From positions 32,001,112 through 32,065,111 of the forward strand of contig JBOZIK010000001.1 of assembly GCA_051453625.1 (NCBI GenBank): a DNA stretch of 64,000 bases, read 5' to 3'. Position numbers and translations under genes: made by a program. Positions 24,667-35,857 of this stretch are shown piece by piece. A model generated the notes under the pieces. That model was not told the origin of the DNA and searched no databases. It was given only the letters and a program-made list of their open reading frames with translations. This DNA comes from Welwitschia mirabilis. Its lineage: Eukaryota; Gnetophyta; Gnetopsida; Welwitschiales. Positions within the stretch are counted from its first letter, which is position 1. Every line of letters begins with the position of its first letter.

Positions 24667-24960
24667 TACTACTATAAATACAGGTTTTTAAGGAGTTTAT
24701 TTTGAAAAATGCCTTAAGTATAGAACTTTTTAAGACATTTATTTTAATAAATTCCTTAAATGAGGCTTACGAAAAAATTTTTAAGGTATTTTTTAAACAA
24801 ATGCCTTACAAAGCCATTTTGATTTATTTTTATGGCATTTTTTAAAGGAATACCTTAACAATAAAGCAACTTTTTAAGGCATTTACTGGAATGAACTCCT
24901 TAAATAACTTAAGTTTTTTAGGTGTTTAGAAGAAAAATGCCTTAATATTTTTAGGAATAC
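24667..24960. repeat. Left CACTA terminal and subterminal repeats
   Basis: After the terminal motif, about ten copies of a short word related to TTTTTAAGGCATTT or AAATGCCTTAA occur in both orientations within 300 bp. Such clustered words are the binding sites of the TNPA-type protein in known CACTA elements. Confidence 0.85.
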
Positions 24961-27130
24961 CTACCCTTAATAAAACATTATTCACACGCTATGCATTAAA
25001 CCTTAGTTTTACTCATACTATGCACTAAATGTTAGTTTTACTTGAAATTGTGCTTTCTTAATTATGAACAGAGTGGAAAAAGAATAAGAATATTTGATTA
25101 TTGTGCTATGCATCTTTCAAGTGGAGAAATAGCTTCTTGAAGTCTGTATTAAGATCTTTGATTTATAGAACTAAGATTATTCTAAAATTTACATAATTAG
25201 TACTTTCTACTAGTGTGTTTAAACATTGTAGAGTTATATAATTTAGATAAAATTTTCTATAAAATCATATGCTCTTGGTAAATGCTAAATGTTGCAAAAC
25301 ATTTTTTGTAAAATTTTCACATGAAAATTTCTATGAAACCCTAATGCTATGGACATAAGGTTTTAGTTTTATTTGAATCTAAACACTGAGATAAAATTTT
25401 CTTCTATTGTGATATGAAGCATGAAGACAAGTTGCAGAAGGTAGCATTAAATCATCTAAAAAAAATTTGTGGTTGGTAGAAAACATGAACTCTATTTGGA
25501 TTTGGTTATAGTAACTAAAGGCAAAAGAGGGGTATTTTGGAAGAAAAGATAAGGGATACTCATTTTGTTTTCACCATATCATCTCTATCTCTTATGGATA
25601 TGTAAAGAACACAAAGGAACATTCTTGCAATAAAGTTAAAACAAAAAGGAAAAGGAAAGGAAAAAGAATGATAAATGATTATAATAATTTAAAAACTGCA
25701 ATAAATCATATAACAACTTTTTCTACGTCTAAAAGGTTTTTATGAATTTTTTAGAAACTCTAAGGGGAATCCTTTATCTTAAAAAGAATTAAGGAATTCT
25801 ATAGATTTATATAATTGTATTATCTAGAAAGGAAAATAGATGCTATTATGTTTTTTTAGTCTTTTGAAGCTGCAATATTTCTTTAAAGAAAAGCAAAAAA
25901 GTTTAAATAAGTGCTTGTGATCTTGACTCAAGAGGTTTTTAAATTATCATTTATAAGCAAACTAGATAATGAATGAGAAACTGCCCAGTGAGATTTAGCT
26001 ATTATAAAACATGAGAGATAAATATACTAAAGAGATGATTTAGTAACCATTAAATTATACTTGTTTTGTACTTATGTCTTACTTGCGTCTTGTTTTGGAG
26101 ACAAGTCCATGTCTATGGCCATTCATGAATAACAACAATTACAAACAATAGTCTATCATTTGTATAAGATAACAAAGTAAAAGACATTAAAATGAAATAA
26201 CTTTAATTATTTTATAGAGAATTTGCAAGTGTTTTTTGTATTTTTTGAAAGCATGGAGAGGCATTTAGATTATCTGGTGAGAGTCTTTTAAGATTTACTA
26301 CATCTAAAATGTTATTAATAAACATGAAACAAGCCTTATTCTAGAAAGTTTCACATGGAGACACTTGGCCTTGTGTATGCGACACTGGTTCTTTGTGTTT
26401 CATCATGTAGCATGAAAGAGGAAGGTCATAAGAAAGGTAGTGACTAGGTAGGGAAAAGATAGAGAAACAGAGGGTGTTNNNNNNNNNNTTAACACCTTAG
26501 AGAGCCAGGGGTAAAACATAGCAAACCAATGGACAAGATAAAACTGATGGTCAAATAGAGGACCCCAAGAAAGGAGATGTACTAGAGTATGACACAGTAG
26601 GTAGAAAATAAGAGGAACACATAGTAAGACAAAGAACAAAGAAAGCACAGTAAGTAGGGTAGAAAATAGAACAAAAGAAAAGCTTATTTACAAAATAGAT
26701 GATGATGAAAATGCCTAAACTAGAGTGGTAATAACAGCTATGACTATAGTTTTTTCATGATTAGATGCTCTATTTCATCTCTATAGGAGTCATGAGGCCT
26801 AAGGCATAAAGTAGACTCCATAGAATTTCTACTTGTAGATGCGTTTGGGATATTTCAAGTATAGAACCAAAGATACTATTGAACGTAAAATGGGCTCCCT
26901 CTAATTGGGCCTGAAAACATTAAAGGGATTTTAGTAGTTAACTAGTCATTAATTGCAAGACTTTCTAGCATCTTTCTCAAACCTAATGTAGTTTTCATTC
27001 TTACTTTTATAAAGTGCTATTTCCAATGTGGGCACCATCCCCCTATTAGTTTCAATTACTCTTGCAAAAATTACAAAATAAATAGACTTGTAATGCCAAT
27101 TTTATCCTTTAACACTGTAGAGTCTATAAA
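24961..27130. other. Unassigned CACTA interior, left part
   Basis: No transposase or other protein motif recognised. A purine-rich segment (26400-26690) contains a 10-N gap at 26479-26488; the minus-strand open frame across that gap has no similarity. Confidence 0.4.
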
Positions 27131-27142
27131 TAGAACTAATTC
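27131..27142 (+). promoter_or_regulatory. Possible core promoter (TATA box) inside the CACTA element
   Basis: CTATAAATAGAA is a good plant TATA box, followed by a pyrimidine-rich stretch (TTCTCTTCCCTAATCTCTTT) like a plant transcription start and 5' UTR. It lies upstream of the exon-like block at 27890-28290. It could be a captured promoter, but a chance match in AT-rich DNA cannot be excluded. Confidence 0.35.
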
Positions 27143-27889
27143 TCTTCCCTAATCTCTTTTATTTCAAAAAATTGTCTTACCAATTAAGAGTGTCAAAGAA
27201 ACATAACTGATGAATGAACGAGAAGATCTCAGATATACCACAAAGAATATTGTATTCTATTAAAGGAAAAGAGATGAAACTTTAAAAGCGATAATCTCTG
27301 TGCTTGCTTCAGTAAGCTCTATTAATGTTTAATTCATTAGTTTGGATTGTGTGGTTACCTCTAGATTAGGTATATTATTTTCTACTTCTTTCATCCTTTA
27401 GAGTGAGTTTTCATAATGTATTTATTGATATGTCTATTGGACTCTATTGGATTGTTATTTACATGATTGTTGAAGTGAATAGATAAGGGCCTATAAGAGG
27501 ACACTCTTTATAACGTTTAGAGTTTATTTCTTACTTAACAAATGTATTATGTTTTAGCTTATTTGAAAAATAGAGGAAACATTTAGTATAATGATATGTT
27601 AAACATAAGTTCACTCTGCTTTAATGGAAGCACCCTTTCTTATTTTATGAATAAAGGATTTAGATCTAGAGTGAACAACTAGATTGTTCACTTCAAGACA
27701 AGCCTCATTTTCTACTATAGTGTTAAACTTGAGATTATTTTATTACAAAGAGCTTACAATTATCTCAATGATTTCAATGATAGGGAGGTGCATGATGTAA
27801 TTATGTTCAGACATGTTCATATTGAATAAAGACTTGCTTGAAGTTTTCTAAATTTATGTCAAAATAAAAAGCTTTATCAGGTAATTTTA

Positions 27890-28288
27890 GCAATAATCAA
27901 GCAAGAAATCCTTGTAAGATGCATTATTTCAAAAATAAATCTTATAACCCTGATTGATATTATCTTTGCATGAAGAGATCCTATATTGCTATTACTAATA
28001 ATTATATGAAGTACATTACTGCAAAACTCTAAAATATTACCTACCATATCAGTGCCCACCATTCTAAAGGAAATAAAGGAAATCATGAGTAAGGGATTTA
28101 AATTAAGTAGCTCTAGTTATTTTTGTGCATCTATCCATATCCAAAACCACATGAAAAAGGTAAAATAAAGCTCACTATGTAACACAAGACTAAAGAAGTT
28201 AATATTGAGGGTGAAAGAGATAAAAGATGTTGAAAAAGAAGAGCATAACATAGAAGATCCTAAATTTCTACAAGAATGGACAAAAGGT
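27890..28288 (+). pseudogene. Unidentified exon-like block in the CACTA element
   Basis: From about 27893 a plus-strand frame of roughly 85 codons is broken only by two TGA stops, each probably a former CGA (Arg). It includes KQEILVRCIISKINL, RDPILLLLIII and ILKEIKEIMSKGFKL. It opens after an acceptor-like TTTTAG and reaches a donor-like AAG-GTAAAA near 28158. A second short open piece ends EDPKFLQEWTK at GGTAAGG, a good donor (28288). I do not recognise the protein. It may be an exon of a third captured gene; being a chance frame is possible but less likely given the stop pattern. Confidence 0.35.
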
Positions 28289-29195
28289 AAGGAGTTAAGG
28301 GTTTAGCGAGACTTATTAGTAAGTCCATTTCTTTCTTTCATGAAAACATAGAAAAATCATAAAAACATCTAATACTAAGTTTTCCTTCTTAATTTTAATC
28401 TTTAATAGTATGCCTTCACTTATTTTTCATGAGAACATATAATGTATAGTTAATCTAAATATTTTCTAGCTCGATTAAATTTGAGTTTATCTAAAAGAAT
28501 ATGCTTTTTAATGTCATGGCTTTTATTGAAATAACAAATAAATGTGCATTTGTATGAATAGTTACCATGATGAGCCCTCAGTATTTAATGTCTACTAAAG
28601 GAAATGATTCTTGAAATCTATATGCTTTGGCCTTAATTATTTTTATTAGAAGAGGTAACTTCAAATTCTGGATGCTAATTCAAAAGGCTAGTTTTGTAGT
28701 GCCTTGATAAGGAGGTATTTTTACACTACCATTTGGTAATAATAAATGCAGCATGCTATTATCAAGCATGTTCATACATCCAACTTTCAATTCCCTCTAT
28801 TTTCTTAAATACAGACATTCTAAACATTGAAACACTACAACTATGTATTCCCCTACTGCATTAGACTTATAGATTATTTCTCTTAAGGAAAGGCAATAAT
28901 GTAGGAAGAAATAATACTTTCTTATCATTTCCAATCTTACCAGGTAGGATTCTCTACATCTCTCCATCTCTTAAGGATTTTGTTTTACTTGTTGATTTAG
29001 AATATATCATAACATTTGATGCTTGAGTTCTACTTTAGAGTAATTCTAAAGTCATTGGATTACTTCTACATGATTTCTTTTTGATGGTCTTAGAGATCAA
29101 GATTTGGAACTATAAATTAATGGGATGTGGGTGACTATGAATTTAATTTTTTTTTTAATTATAATCTTTAGAGAGAATCTTTTTCTATTAAAGAT

Positions 29196-29607
29196 ATGGT
29201 GCTTGCAAGCAAGGACGAGAGAAAAGCATTCTTTGATATTGCAGCATGGATGTTCAATGTTAGTATATCTATTGGAATTATAATGGTTAAAAAAGCCCTA
29301 ATGTCTAGATATATCATTATATTTGCAAGAACCTTAACTAGTTTAAAGTTTTGAAAGGATCACTATTTATTCATTATCTTGCTTGATTGCTGTTGGAATA
29401 AATCTCAGCCAATTTATCTACATTGGGAATTTCATAGCACTCTCTTTTCAAGTTCTTAGTCATATGAAAATCACTTTTTTTCTCATACTAGAATTCATGT
29501 TTCTTAAGCATGAGGGATTAAATTTATAGGTTATTATTGTTATGACATTGGTTATAATTAGAATGGTTTAGTATTGAAATTCATCTTCTAAACTTGGCCA
29601 TCTATAG
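29196..29607 (+). pseudogene. Captured UDP-sugar (UDP-rhamnose/galactose-type) transporter fragment, middle deleted
   Basis: An ATG at 29196 opens a frame with ERKAFFDIAAWMFNV and SIGIIMVKKALMS, then [10 protein letters not shown]. This matches the N-terminus of plant nucleotide-sugar transporters of the TPT/DMT family (first membrane segment, GIIMxNKALM, FATTLTGLHF). From about 29371, one frame over, follow [31 protein letters not shown] and HEGLNL, then NSSSK, matching the C-terminal membrane segments and tail (NASSKPGG). The roughly 190 residues between are absent. The normal protein, a Golgi antiporter of about 340 residues with ten membrane segments, imports nucleotide sugars for wall polysaccharides. 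Here only about 120 codons remain, with stops in the last part. An acceptor-like TCTTTAG lies at 29165-29171. The exact family member is uncertain. Confidence 0.8.
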
Positions 29608-31813
29608 AAAATACAACATTATGAATGGAAAAATCATGGTTCATTCTATCATGTTGGTATACAAAAAGCTCTAAATGGGCATGTATTGATTTTGATACTT
29701 CAAGGAATATGGATAATAATTATGAAGAGAACAATTTAATACCACTCAAGAAGTATATAGGAGAATTTATTACTTTAAAGTAGAGATTCACTCTTCCATT
29801 GTGGCATTGTCTTGAAACAAGAAAAGGGACTCAAAAATTACCGAGAAAAAGATGATAATTTGGTTTATCATTTTAACCATATGAACTCTTCTTCATCCAA
29901 TGTATCAAGGAACTATTTTTATTTTTGAACTTTTAGTATTTTGATTACATACTTTGTTACTCATTCCCTTTATATGTTGGTTGGTGAGACATAAATGAAA
30001 ATTAGATTTGTAATTAGAATTATGTTTTAATTTTTAAATTTTTACTACCATATTTGGTTGAGAAATCTTGAAAGTATTAGAGGCAAAGGAGGATATCAAA
30101 TTCCATTAGGATTCCTATTTAATATTATCACATGTGTTAATTATACGATAGAGATTTATCAGTGATTAGGTTTTAATATTTTTACATAGATAGTCACTAG
30201 TGATGCTTTTCTAGTGGAAGTAACAATTATAATGACAATGAATCCCTTACAAAAGCAAAGGGTCTATCTACACTCTAGTGGTCTTCCAAGTAGAATAGTT
30301 TAACATAGGATTCTTTCATTGGATTTTTCCTTCATGATGCCCTAAAATTCTACTAGTTTAGAGGGTTTACATTTCATTAAATTGGACAAACCTCAAAGTT
30401 TTAAAGGCAATGAGATATTTCATATTCAAAGAATGTGCTTTTTACATCATAAAGTAGTAATCTCTGATATAGCTTCGAGGATATCGTGTCATTTCTATTT
30501 TTTTCTAGCAAGAGTAAGAGTTTATTCTCAGAGAACATAGATGGGATGAATTCATCTAAAAAGAAGCATTTAATATGTTGGTTACCATTCTCAATCAAAT
30601 GCATTACACATATGTTGAGACATAAAAATCATTAATAGACAGAAGCATCAATTTTGATATTTAACCTACACTATAATTACTTTAGTGTAAGTAGGCCTCT
30701 TATTTTTCCATTGTAAATAGTTTTTAGCAAATTGGTACATAGTTTATCTATGATACAAGTACTCATAATTTTGATTCCATGGTAACAAAGATGGTATTAA
30801 ATAATGAATTAAGTACAACCCAATAGGTGTACTAGGATGCTATTAAAAAAAGACAATGAAATTGCAAGAACAGATGCTAAAATAACAACCAGTTAAGGCC
30901 ATTTCATGGTATTAGTCTTCTTATTTTAGATACACACAGTCTTTCATGCTAATTTATAGAGATGAGTCTTATGAACAAGCACCAAGTATTGTGCATATTG
31001 GGCTAAGACATGTTTATCTAAGAGCTTATCCTTTGTCCTTAGCCCAAAGAAGAGGTAGCACTTCTTCATCTTTATAGCTTTCTATGATACATAGATTTCC
31101 AAGTTTTCTAAGTTAATTTATAAGATCCAAGATACAATGTTTGTATTTCTAAAATCATAGAAAAACAAAATCTTCACTTTTTAGGATAAAAAGTATTTAA
31201 TGATATTACTTATGATCCTAAGATTGCAAGTGTAACATGGCCAAATTATAGCTAGAATCCTTTTACAACCTCTATTTTTTTAAGATCCTCTTTAACTTAA
31301 ACCAAAATTATTTATTTGTAGTATAGGTGATATAATCTAATTGAATTTATTTAATGTAAAAATTAAAGACATGGCCTTGTTGGATAGTCATAATATGTTT
31401 TAGCTATGAAAAAATGCACTTAACTAGGTAATATATCTACATGAAAGCAATTTAATTAACTATCCTTTTATTAATTGAATTAAGTAATTGAATCCACTAT
31501 CCTTTTATTAATTGGATTTTTCTATCAGAAGATATATCATTTCACTAGTATGAAATGCTCTCTAGGGATGGTTGAGACAAGTGTAGGTGGTAGTAGTGGC
31601 AATAAGTATTAGGATTATATTTGGCAACTTGTAGAGTTTGAGAAGATCTTGGTCATTGGAAAGCTATTATTTTAAATAGTTTTATGTCAATGAGAATTTG
31701 ATTTTTATTTCTTCTTTTTCATGAACACATAATTTTCTTTCACAAATATTGTATCACTCACACTAAGTAAATTTTTGTAGTTATGCATGGTTATGACTGA
31801 CTTGTTTCTATAG
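29608..31813. other. Non-coding cargo between the two captured genes
   Basis: The first few hundred bases are probably the 3' UTR and downstream flank of the transporter gene. The part just before 31814 is probably intron or upstream sequence of the RabGAP gene, since exon 1 seen here starts at an acceptor (TTCTATAG). No other protein similarity recognised. Confidence 0.4.
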
Positions 31814-33413
31814 GGACATTTATGGGTTTGCTATTTGTCCTCAACATATACAGTGGTATCATGAGCATGCTAAAATCTATATGATAGATTCTTTTATAAA
31901 AAGTCATATTAACAATTATTTTCATCTTTTCTATTTTAATGAAATCTTCTCTTTTTGCTTAGAAATAAGAGGAGGAAGAATTAGAAAGATGGGAGAATTT
32001 TCTTAAGAATTATGTTTAGTTATGTTCCTTATCTATAAGAGATAAATCTAGTACTAATGACACTATCACTAAAAATGAATTCTTAAAATGGTGAAAAAGA
32101 GTTTGTTACCTTTGTTGAGTTTTTAACTTAAGATATACAATAGGAAAGGGAGAATAATGACCAAAATGAGTTAGATATAAGACCATATTTAGATTCAATA
32201 GAACAATTACTTAGTGCACACATTAATAAACAAAGGATATCCCTAGCCTCTAAAGATGCTAGCAATACAAAGAAAGCTTTTTCAATGGATGAAACAAAGC
32301 ATTCTAAATTGGGCAATCTTATCTCTAAAGAAGACTTTGAAGAAGAATTTTATGATGTGGAGCTATCTCATTCAACTCATAATTCTTCAAACCATAAGAG
32401 CATTTTTAATGATTTTGTTGGAAGTAACCTTAGATCATAAGCTTATTTAGTAGAAGCATCTAACTAAATTTAGGAATTGGAAAGTCTTATTCATGGAGGG
32501 GTTTTTATGTCTCTTAGAAAGGAGGTGTACTATCATTAACATATTAATTAGATGAGGTTATATATGTTTTTTAAGCCTTTCTTTAGTATGAATCCTAGGC
32601 TTATGCAAATGCAGCTATGACAAGAATTTCTTAGAAAAGATAAATAATTACTATAATGACTTGCTTATAAGGAATAAAAATTAAGGATTGGGAGATAGTA
32701 AAGATTATTCCCTTACAGACAAAGAATAAACTAATAGTGTTTCTAATTTAAAGATTTTTAAGAAATGGAAAAGCTATATTGAAAAGGTGAAGTGTAAATT
32801 TGTAGTGCATGTTTCTCACCTTTTTTTACAATTTTTTATGTACATTGATCAAATGTTTTGCATTTGATTTTTAGGCAGGATCTCCCTTAGACATTTCCTA
32901 GTCATCCAACACTAGATAAAAATGGGTAAAATGCCCTGATGTATTTGTTAACTACATATTCATGCCATGATCTAGCTGTTGGACATTGTTAAGTATCATC
33001 AATACTCTTGAATTACATCTAATATTTTCCAAGGTGTCACACAATACATGCTCATAATCCTTGTAACTTTTATGCTTTAATTTTTACTTTTCTTTCTCCA
33101 GTAATGGGAGTCCTATGTTTATAGCTAAAGAAAACAGTGGATGTTGGCCTTACATTACTTTTTCTTGTTATACAAAAGAATAAGACATATTTTAAGTGAT
33201 TGTTTGAATGAACATCATAACAATCTTTTATGCATGTAAAATCTTAGAACAAGAGACATTCATAGAATCATTTTCTAAGTAGTTTAACTTTTAGAAAAGG
33301 AGGATTTTATGATAAATTTTAAAATTTTTATTTTTCTTTCGTCATGCATGCAGGCAATGAGATTTTTCACTAGATTGATTTTGGTATTGATGACAGAGGA
33401 AAATGCATTTTGG
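31814..33413 (+). pseudogene. Captured TBC-domain RabGAP gene fragment, five exons with introns
   Basis: Five exon relics in order. E1 31814-31880, DIYGFAICPQHIQWYHEHAK. E2 31963 to about 32550, starting with an acidic EEEELERWENFL, then a stop-free run of over 90 codons from ELDIRPYLDSIEQLL through DFEEEFYDVE, ending ELESLIHGGVFMSLRKEV, the start of the TBC domain. E3 32615-32786, NNYYNDLL to KKWKSYIEK. E4 32879-32992, DLP-stop-TFPSHPTLDKNG to AVGHC. E5 33354-33413, AMRFFTRLILVLMTEENAFW. All match plant TBC RabGAPs, and introns sit between with AG acceptors and GT-type donors largely visible. The family uses an Arg finger (IxxDxxR) and a Gln finger (YxQ) to stimulate Rab GTP hydrolysis in vesicle traffic. 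Both positions are now stop codons (DLP-stop; GHC-stop). The rest of the TBC domain is missing. Confidence 0.88.
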
Positions 33414-34004
33414 TATGTCATTTGTTTTTTAATTCTTTTTTGTAGAACATTTATAAATAGTATGAGATGTTGCTTTTGAGCTCATACAAGACTATCAAAT
33501 AATTATGCCTCTAATGGGGCTATGGATTTTTCTTCCTTAATTACTTTTAGTTTTTGAAGATCAAAAAATGCAAATAGCAATAAAATATGAGGTAATGATT
33601 TTAAGAAATAAGGGACCATCTCAAAAGAGGTATCTTATTCACAGCCATTTGGTTATGAGTATTTTGTATTCTTATTAATCAAAACCCACTTTAATTAACA
33701 AAGAGATAGTTAAAAGAGAGATTTATGATATGGAAAGTTCTATGTATCTCATTAGATCAACTTTGGAAGAAGAAAGTATGGAAGGATCTCTATTAATTTA
33801 GCTCCAATAATAGATTATATATTTATCTTTCAAAATACTTTCATGTGAGAAGCAAGAACTTAAATACTTGAAAAACATGCATGATATGCATCAGTTACTA
33901 GTAATAATAAAAACCTCAACACTTAAATGTATAAATAATAGTATTATCAAATGAAAAAAGAGTGGCAAATCATGATTATGTATTCTTTATTTTTTTCTCC
34001 TTAA
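33414..34004. other. Unassigned cargo after the RabGAP fragment
   Basis: Starts with the donor-like GTATG after exon 5. The next expected TBC exon (the IIDDYFDGYY part of the domain) is not found, so the capture ends in or near this intron. No other coding seen before the subterminal repeats. Confidence 0.4.
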
Positions 34005-34499
34005 GATATACCTTTTAAGGTGTTTATTTGGTAAAATGCCTTAAAAGCTTTTTGAGGCATTTATTTCATAAAACATCTTAAAAGCTCTTAAAAAACCTTT
34101 AAGGAATTTATTACATTAAATGAATAAAAATGTATTTTAGGGTATTTATCTCATAAAANNNNNNNNNNNNNNNNNNNNNNNNNNNNNNNNNNNNNNNNNN
34201 NNNNNNNNNNNNNNNNNNNNNNNNNNNNNNNNNNNNNNNNNNNNNNNNNNNNNNNNNNATTTATTACATTAAATGAATAAAAATGTATTTTAGGGTATTT
34301 ATCTCATAAAATGCCTTAAAATCCATTTTGAGTGGTAAATGCCTTAAAAAGATTTTAATTTACTTGTTGGAAAAATGCCCTAAAAGAATTTTTAAGGAAT
34401 TTTTATTAAAACACCTTAAAAATACCTTATTGGCTTTAAGGTAAGGCTTTTTAAGAAATTTTGTGAATAAATGTCTTAAAGCCTATATTACTTATAATG
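34005..34499. repeat. Right CACTA subterminal and terminal repeats
   Basis: The same AAATGCCTTAAAA and TTTTTAAGG words as at the left end, in both orientations, up to the right terminus. A 100-N gap (34159-34258) splits it. A block of about 50 bp before the gap (starting ATTTATTACATTAAATG) is repeated exactly after it, so part of this array is probably counted twice. Confidence 0.85.
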
Positions 34500-35300
34500 G
34501 TGTAGAAATTATTCAATAAAAGGATGGAATATTCTTATTGCAAAAGAAGTACATTAGAGGCTTAATCCAAAAATTTAGACTAGAAGATACAAAATAAGCT
34601 ATAATTTCTTTAGAGAAAATTTCAAGATATCTATTGAAAAAGACTCAGAACCTACAAATGAAATAGAATATACAAGTATAGTAGGAAGTCTAACTTATAT
34701 AACTAACACTAGACTAGACATATCATATGTTATTGATGTGTTGTTAAGATACCTTTATGTGCTTAAGGTTACTTATCTGAATGTTGTAAAAAGAGTATTG
34801 ATATACTAAAGAAGGAAAAAGAGTTAGGTCTCACCTATTTAATAAAAAAAAACTAAAAAAAAAAAAAAAAAACTCTTGATTCATTCTCAAGACATAGTCT
34901 AACTTAGATTTAGCTAGAGAAACTAACACTTCATTATTAAAATTAGGGTAGATCATATTCTTGAAAACATTACCTCTATCTTAGTTATTAAAAGGTCGGA
35001 GAACTATAGTATGATCATTTGCTAAAGTCAAATATATAGCTACTTTTAAAGCATGTAAATAAAATGAATGGTTGAGGAAATTGTTAAAAGTAGTGAATCT
35101 TAAATAGACTAAAAGTAGTGAATCTTAAATAGACTAACTCTTCTGAAAAATCTAGTTCACTATACTAGAATAAAACACTTTCACATTAGGATTCATAAAA
35201 TTAGGGAACTCATACAAAATGAAATTATTATACCATTATACTTTTTGACTATAGAATAAACTGTCAACATCCTTATCAAATTACTTGGTTGAGAGAAGTT
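34500..35300 (+). pseudogene. Copia reverse transcriptase end and RNase H relic
   Basis: Resumes the RT frame with EIIQ, then a stop, DGIFLLQKKYIRGLIQKF, and the RNase H linker SIVGSLTYITNTRLDIS (about 34680), equivalent to the usual VGSLMYxxxTRPDI. RNase H follows to a relic of the terminal histidine motif, TRIKHFHIRIHKIRE, near 35165-35215. A poly-A run at about 34850-34870 and frameshifts are present. Without the CACTA insert this joins the RT at 24040-24666. Confidence 0.83.
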
Positions 35301-35689
35301 CTACTATTTCTAATCTAAGACTATATTGTTAATGAGTTTAATAAAACTCATTTCTTTTTTGTACTTTATAGGCTTTATTTGACTTGTGAGTCTTTGATTA
35401 AAGATACACCTGATCCTACTACTATAGGATGTGTAATATAAATATGGCTTAGTATTATGAGATGTGTAGTACATATTTTACCCTAGCATTATGAAATGTT
35501 TAATGCACATAATAAGCCCATCTGCTATGATATGTCTAGTAGTAAATTAACTACTTCTTTAATAAAGTAGTTACCTAAGATGGTAACTCCTTTTTAGAGG
35601 TTTTATCATAGGTCACATTCCCAGGATTTTCTCCTAGGAATTTTGGTTTTTCCTTAGAAGAGAATCTATTTACACATTAAGGGAGCAAT

Positions 35690-35857
35690 TGCTAAGGCTT
35701 ATGCACATCGTGGTTCCATGCCTAGGAATGCATAAAAACCCTAGTGGTATGCTTAACTTTATAAAGCAAGCTCTTCTTGCAATAATTAAAGGAGGAAAAT
35801 AAAATTTAGTTTTTGAAAAATCTTGTGTTATAATCTTGGCACTCTTGTTTCTCAATA
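35690..35857 (+). repeat. 3' LTR end of element C
   Basis: Matches the R/U5 of copies B, C' and the 5' LTR of C (GGTTCCATGCC, CCTAGTGGTATGCTTAAC, TATAAAGCAAGCTCTTC) and ends CTCAATA. The U3 should lie upstream at about 35390-35690 but could not be aligned with another copy. No primer site follows, as expected for a 3' LTR. Confidence 0.75.

Larger units (their letters stand above)
24667..34499 (+). mobile_element. CACTA (En/Spm) transposon carrying captured host-gene fragments
   Basis: The left end reads TACTACTATAAATACAGG and the right end, reversed, CATTATAAGTAATATAGG. Both start as CACTA with one transition (TACTA, CATTA). GTG flanks both sides (24664-24666 and 34500-34502), fitting the 3-bp target duplication of this superfamily. 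Both ends carry arrays of AAATGCCTTAAA and its complement, typical CACTA subterminal repeats. Removing the element restores the copia RT frame exactly (SLGV-EIIQ). The interior has no recognisable TNPA or TNPD transposase but holds parts of a RabGAP gene, a UDP-sugar transporter gene and an unidentified exon-like block, so it is read as non-autonomous and gene-capturing. The strand is nominal, taken from the cargo. Confidence 0.85.
18290..35857 (+). mobile_element. Full-length Ty1/copia element C, split by a CACTA transposon
   Basis: The order is 5' R/U5 (18290-18456), primer site, 2.8 kb leader, gag, protease, GAG-pre-integrase, integrase, reverse transcriptase, RNase H and 3' LTR end (35857). 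Without the 9.8 kb CACTA insert (24667-34499) it is about 7.7 kb plus undetected U3, a normal size for copia elements with long leaders. All coding parts are decayed. The 3' LTR ends CTCAATA where copy B has CTCAACA. Confidence 0.88.

Noticed and set aside
26460-26500. Inverted GGTGTT / AACACC around a 10-N gap
   Set aside because: Only six bases on each side of an arbitrary gap; not enough to claim a hairpin or terminal repeat.
32128-32316. 62-codon minus-strand frame
   Set aside because: Antisense shadow of RabGAP exon 2, whose plus-strand frame has clear protein similarity.
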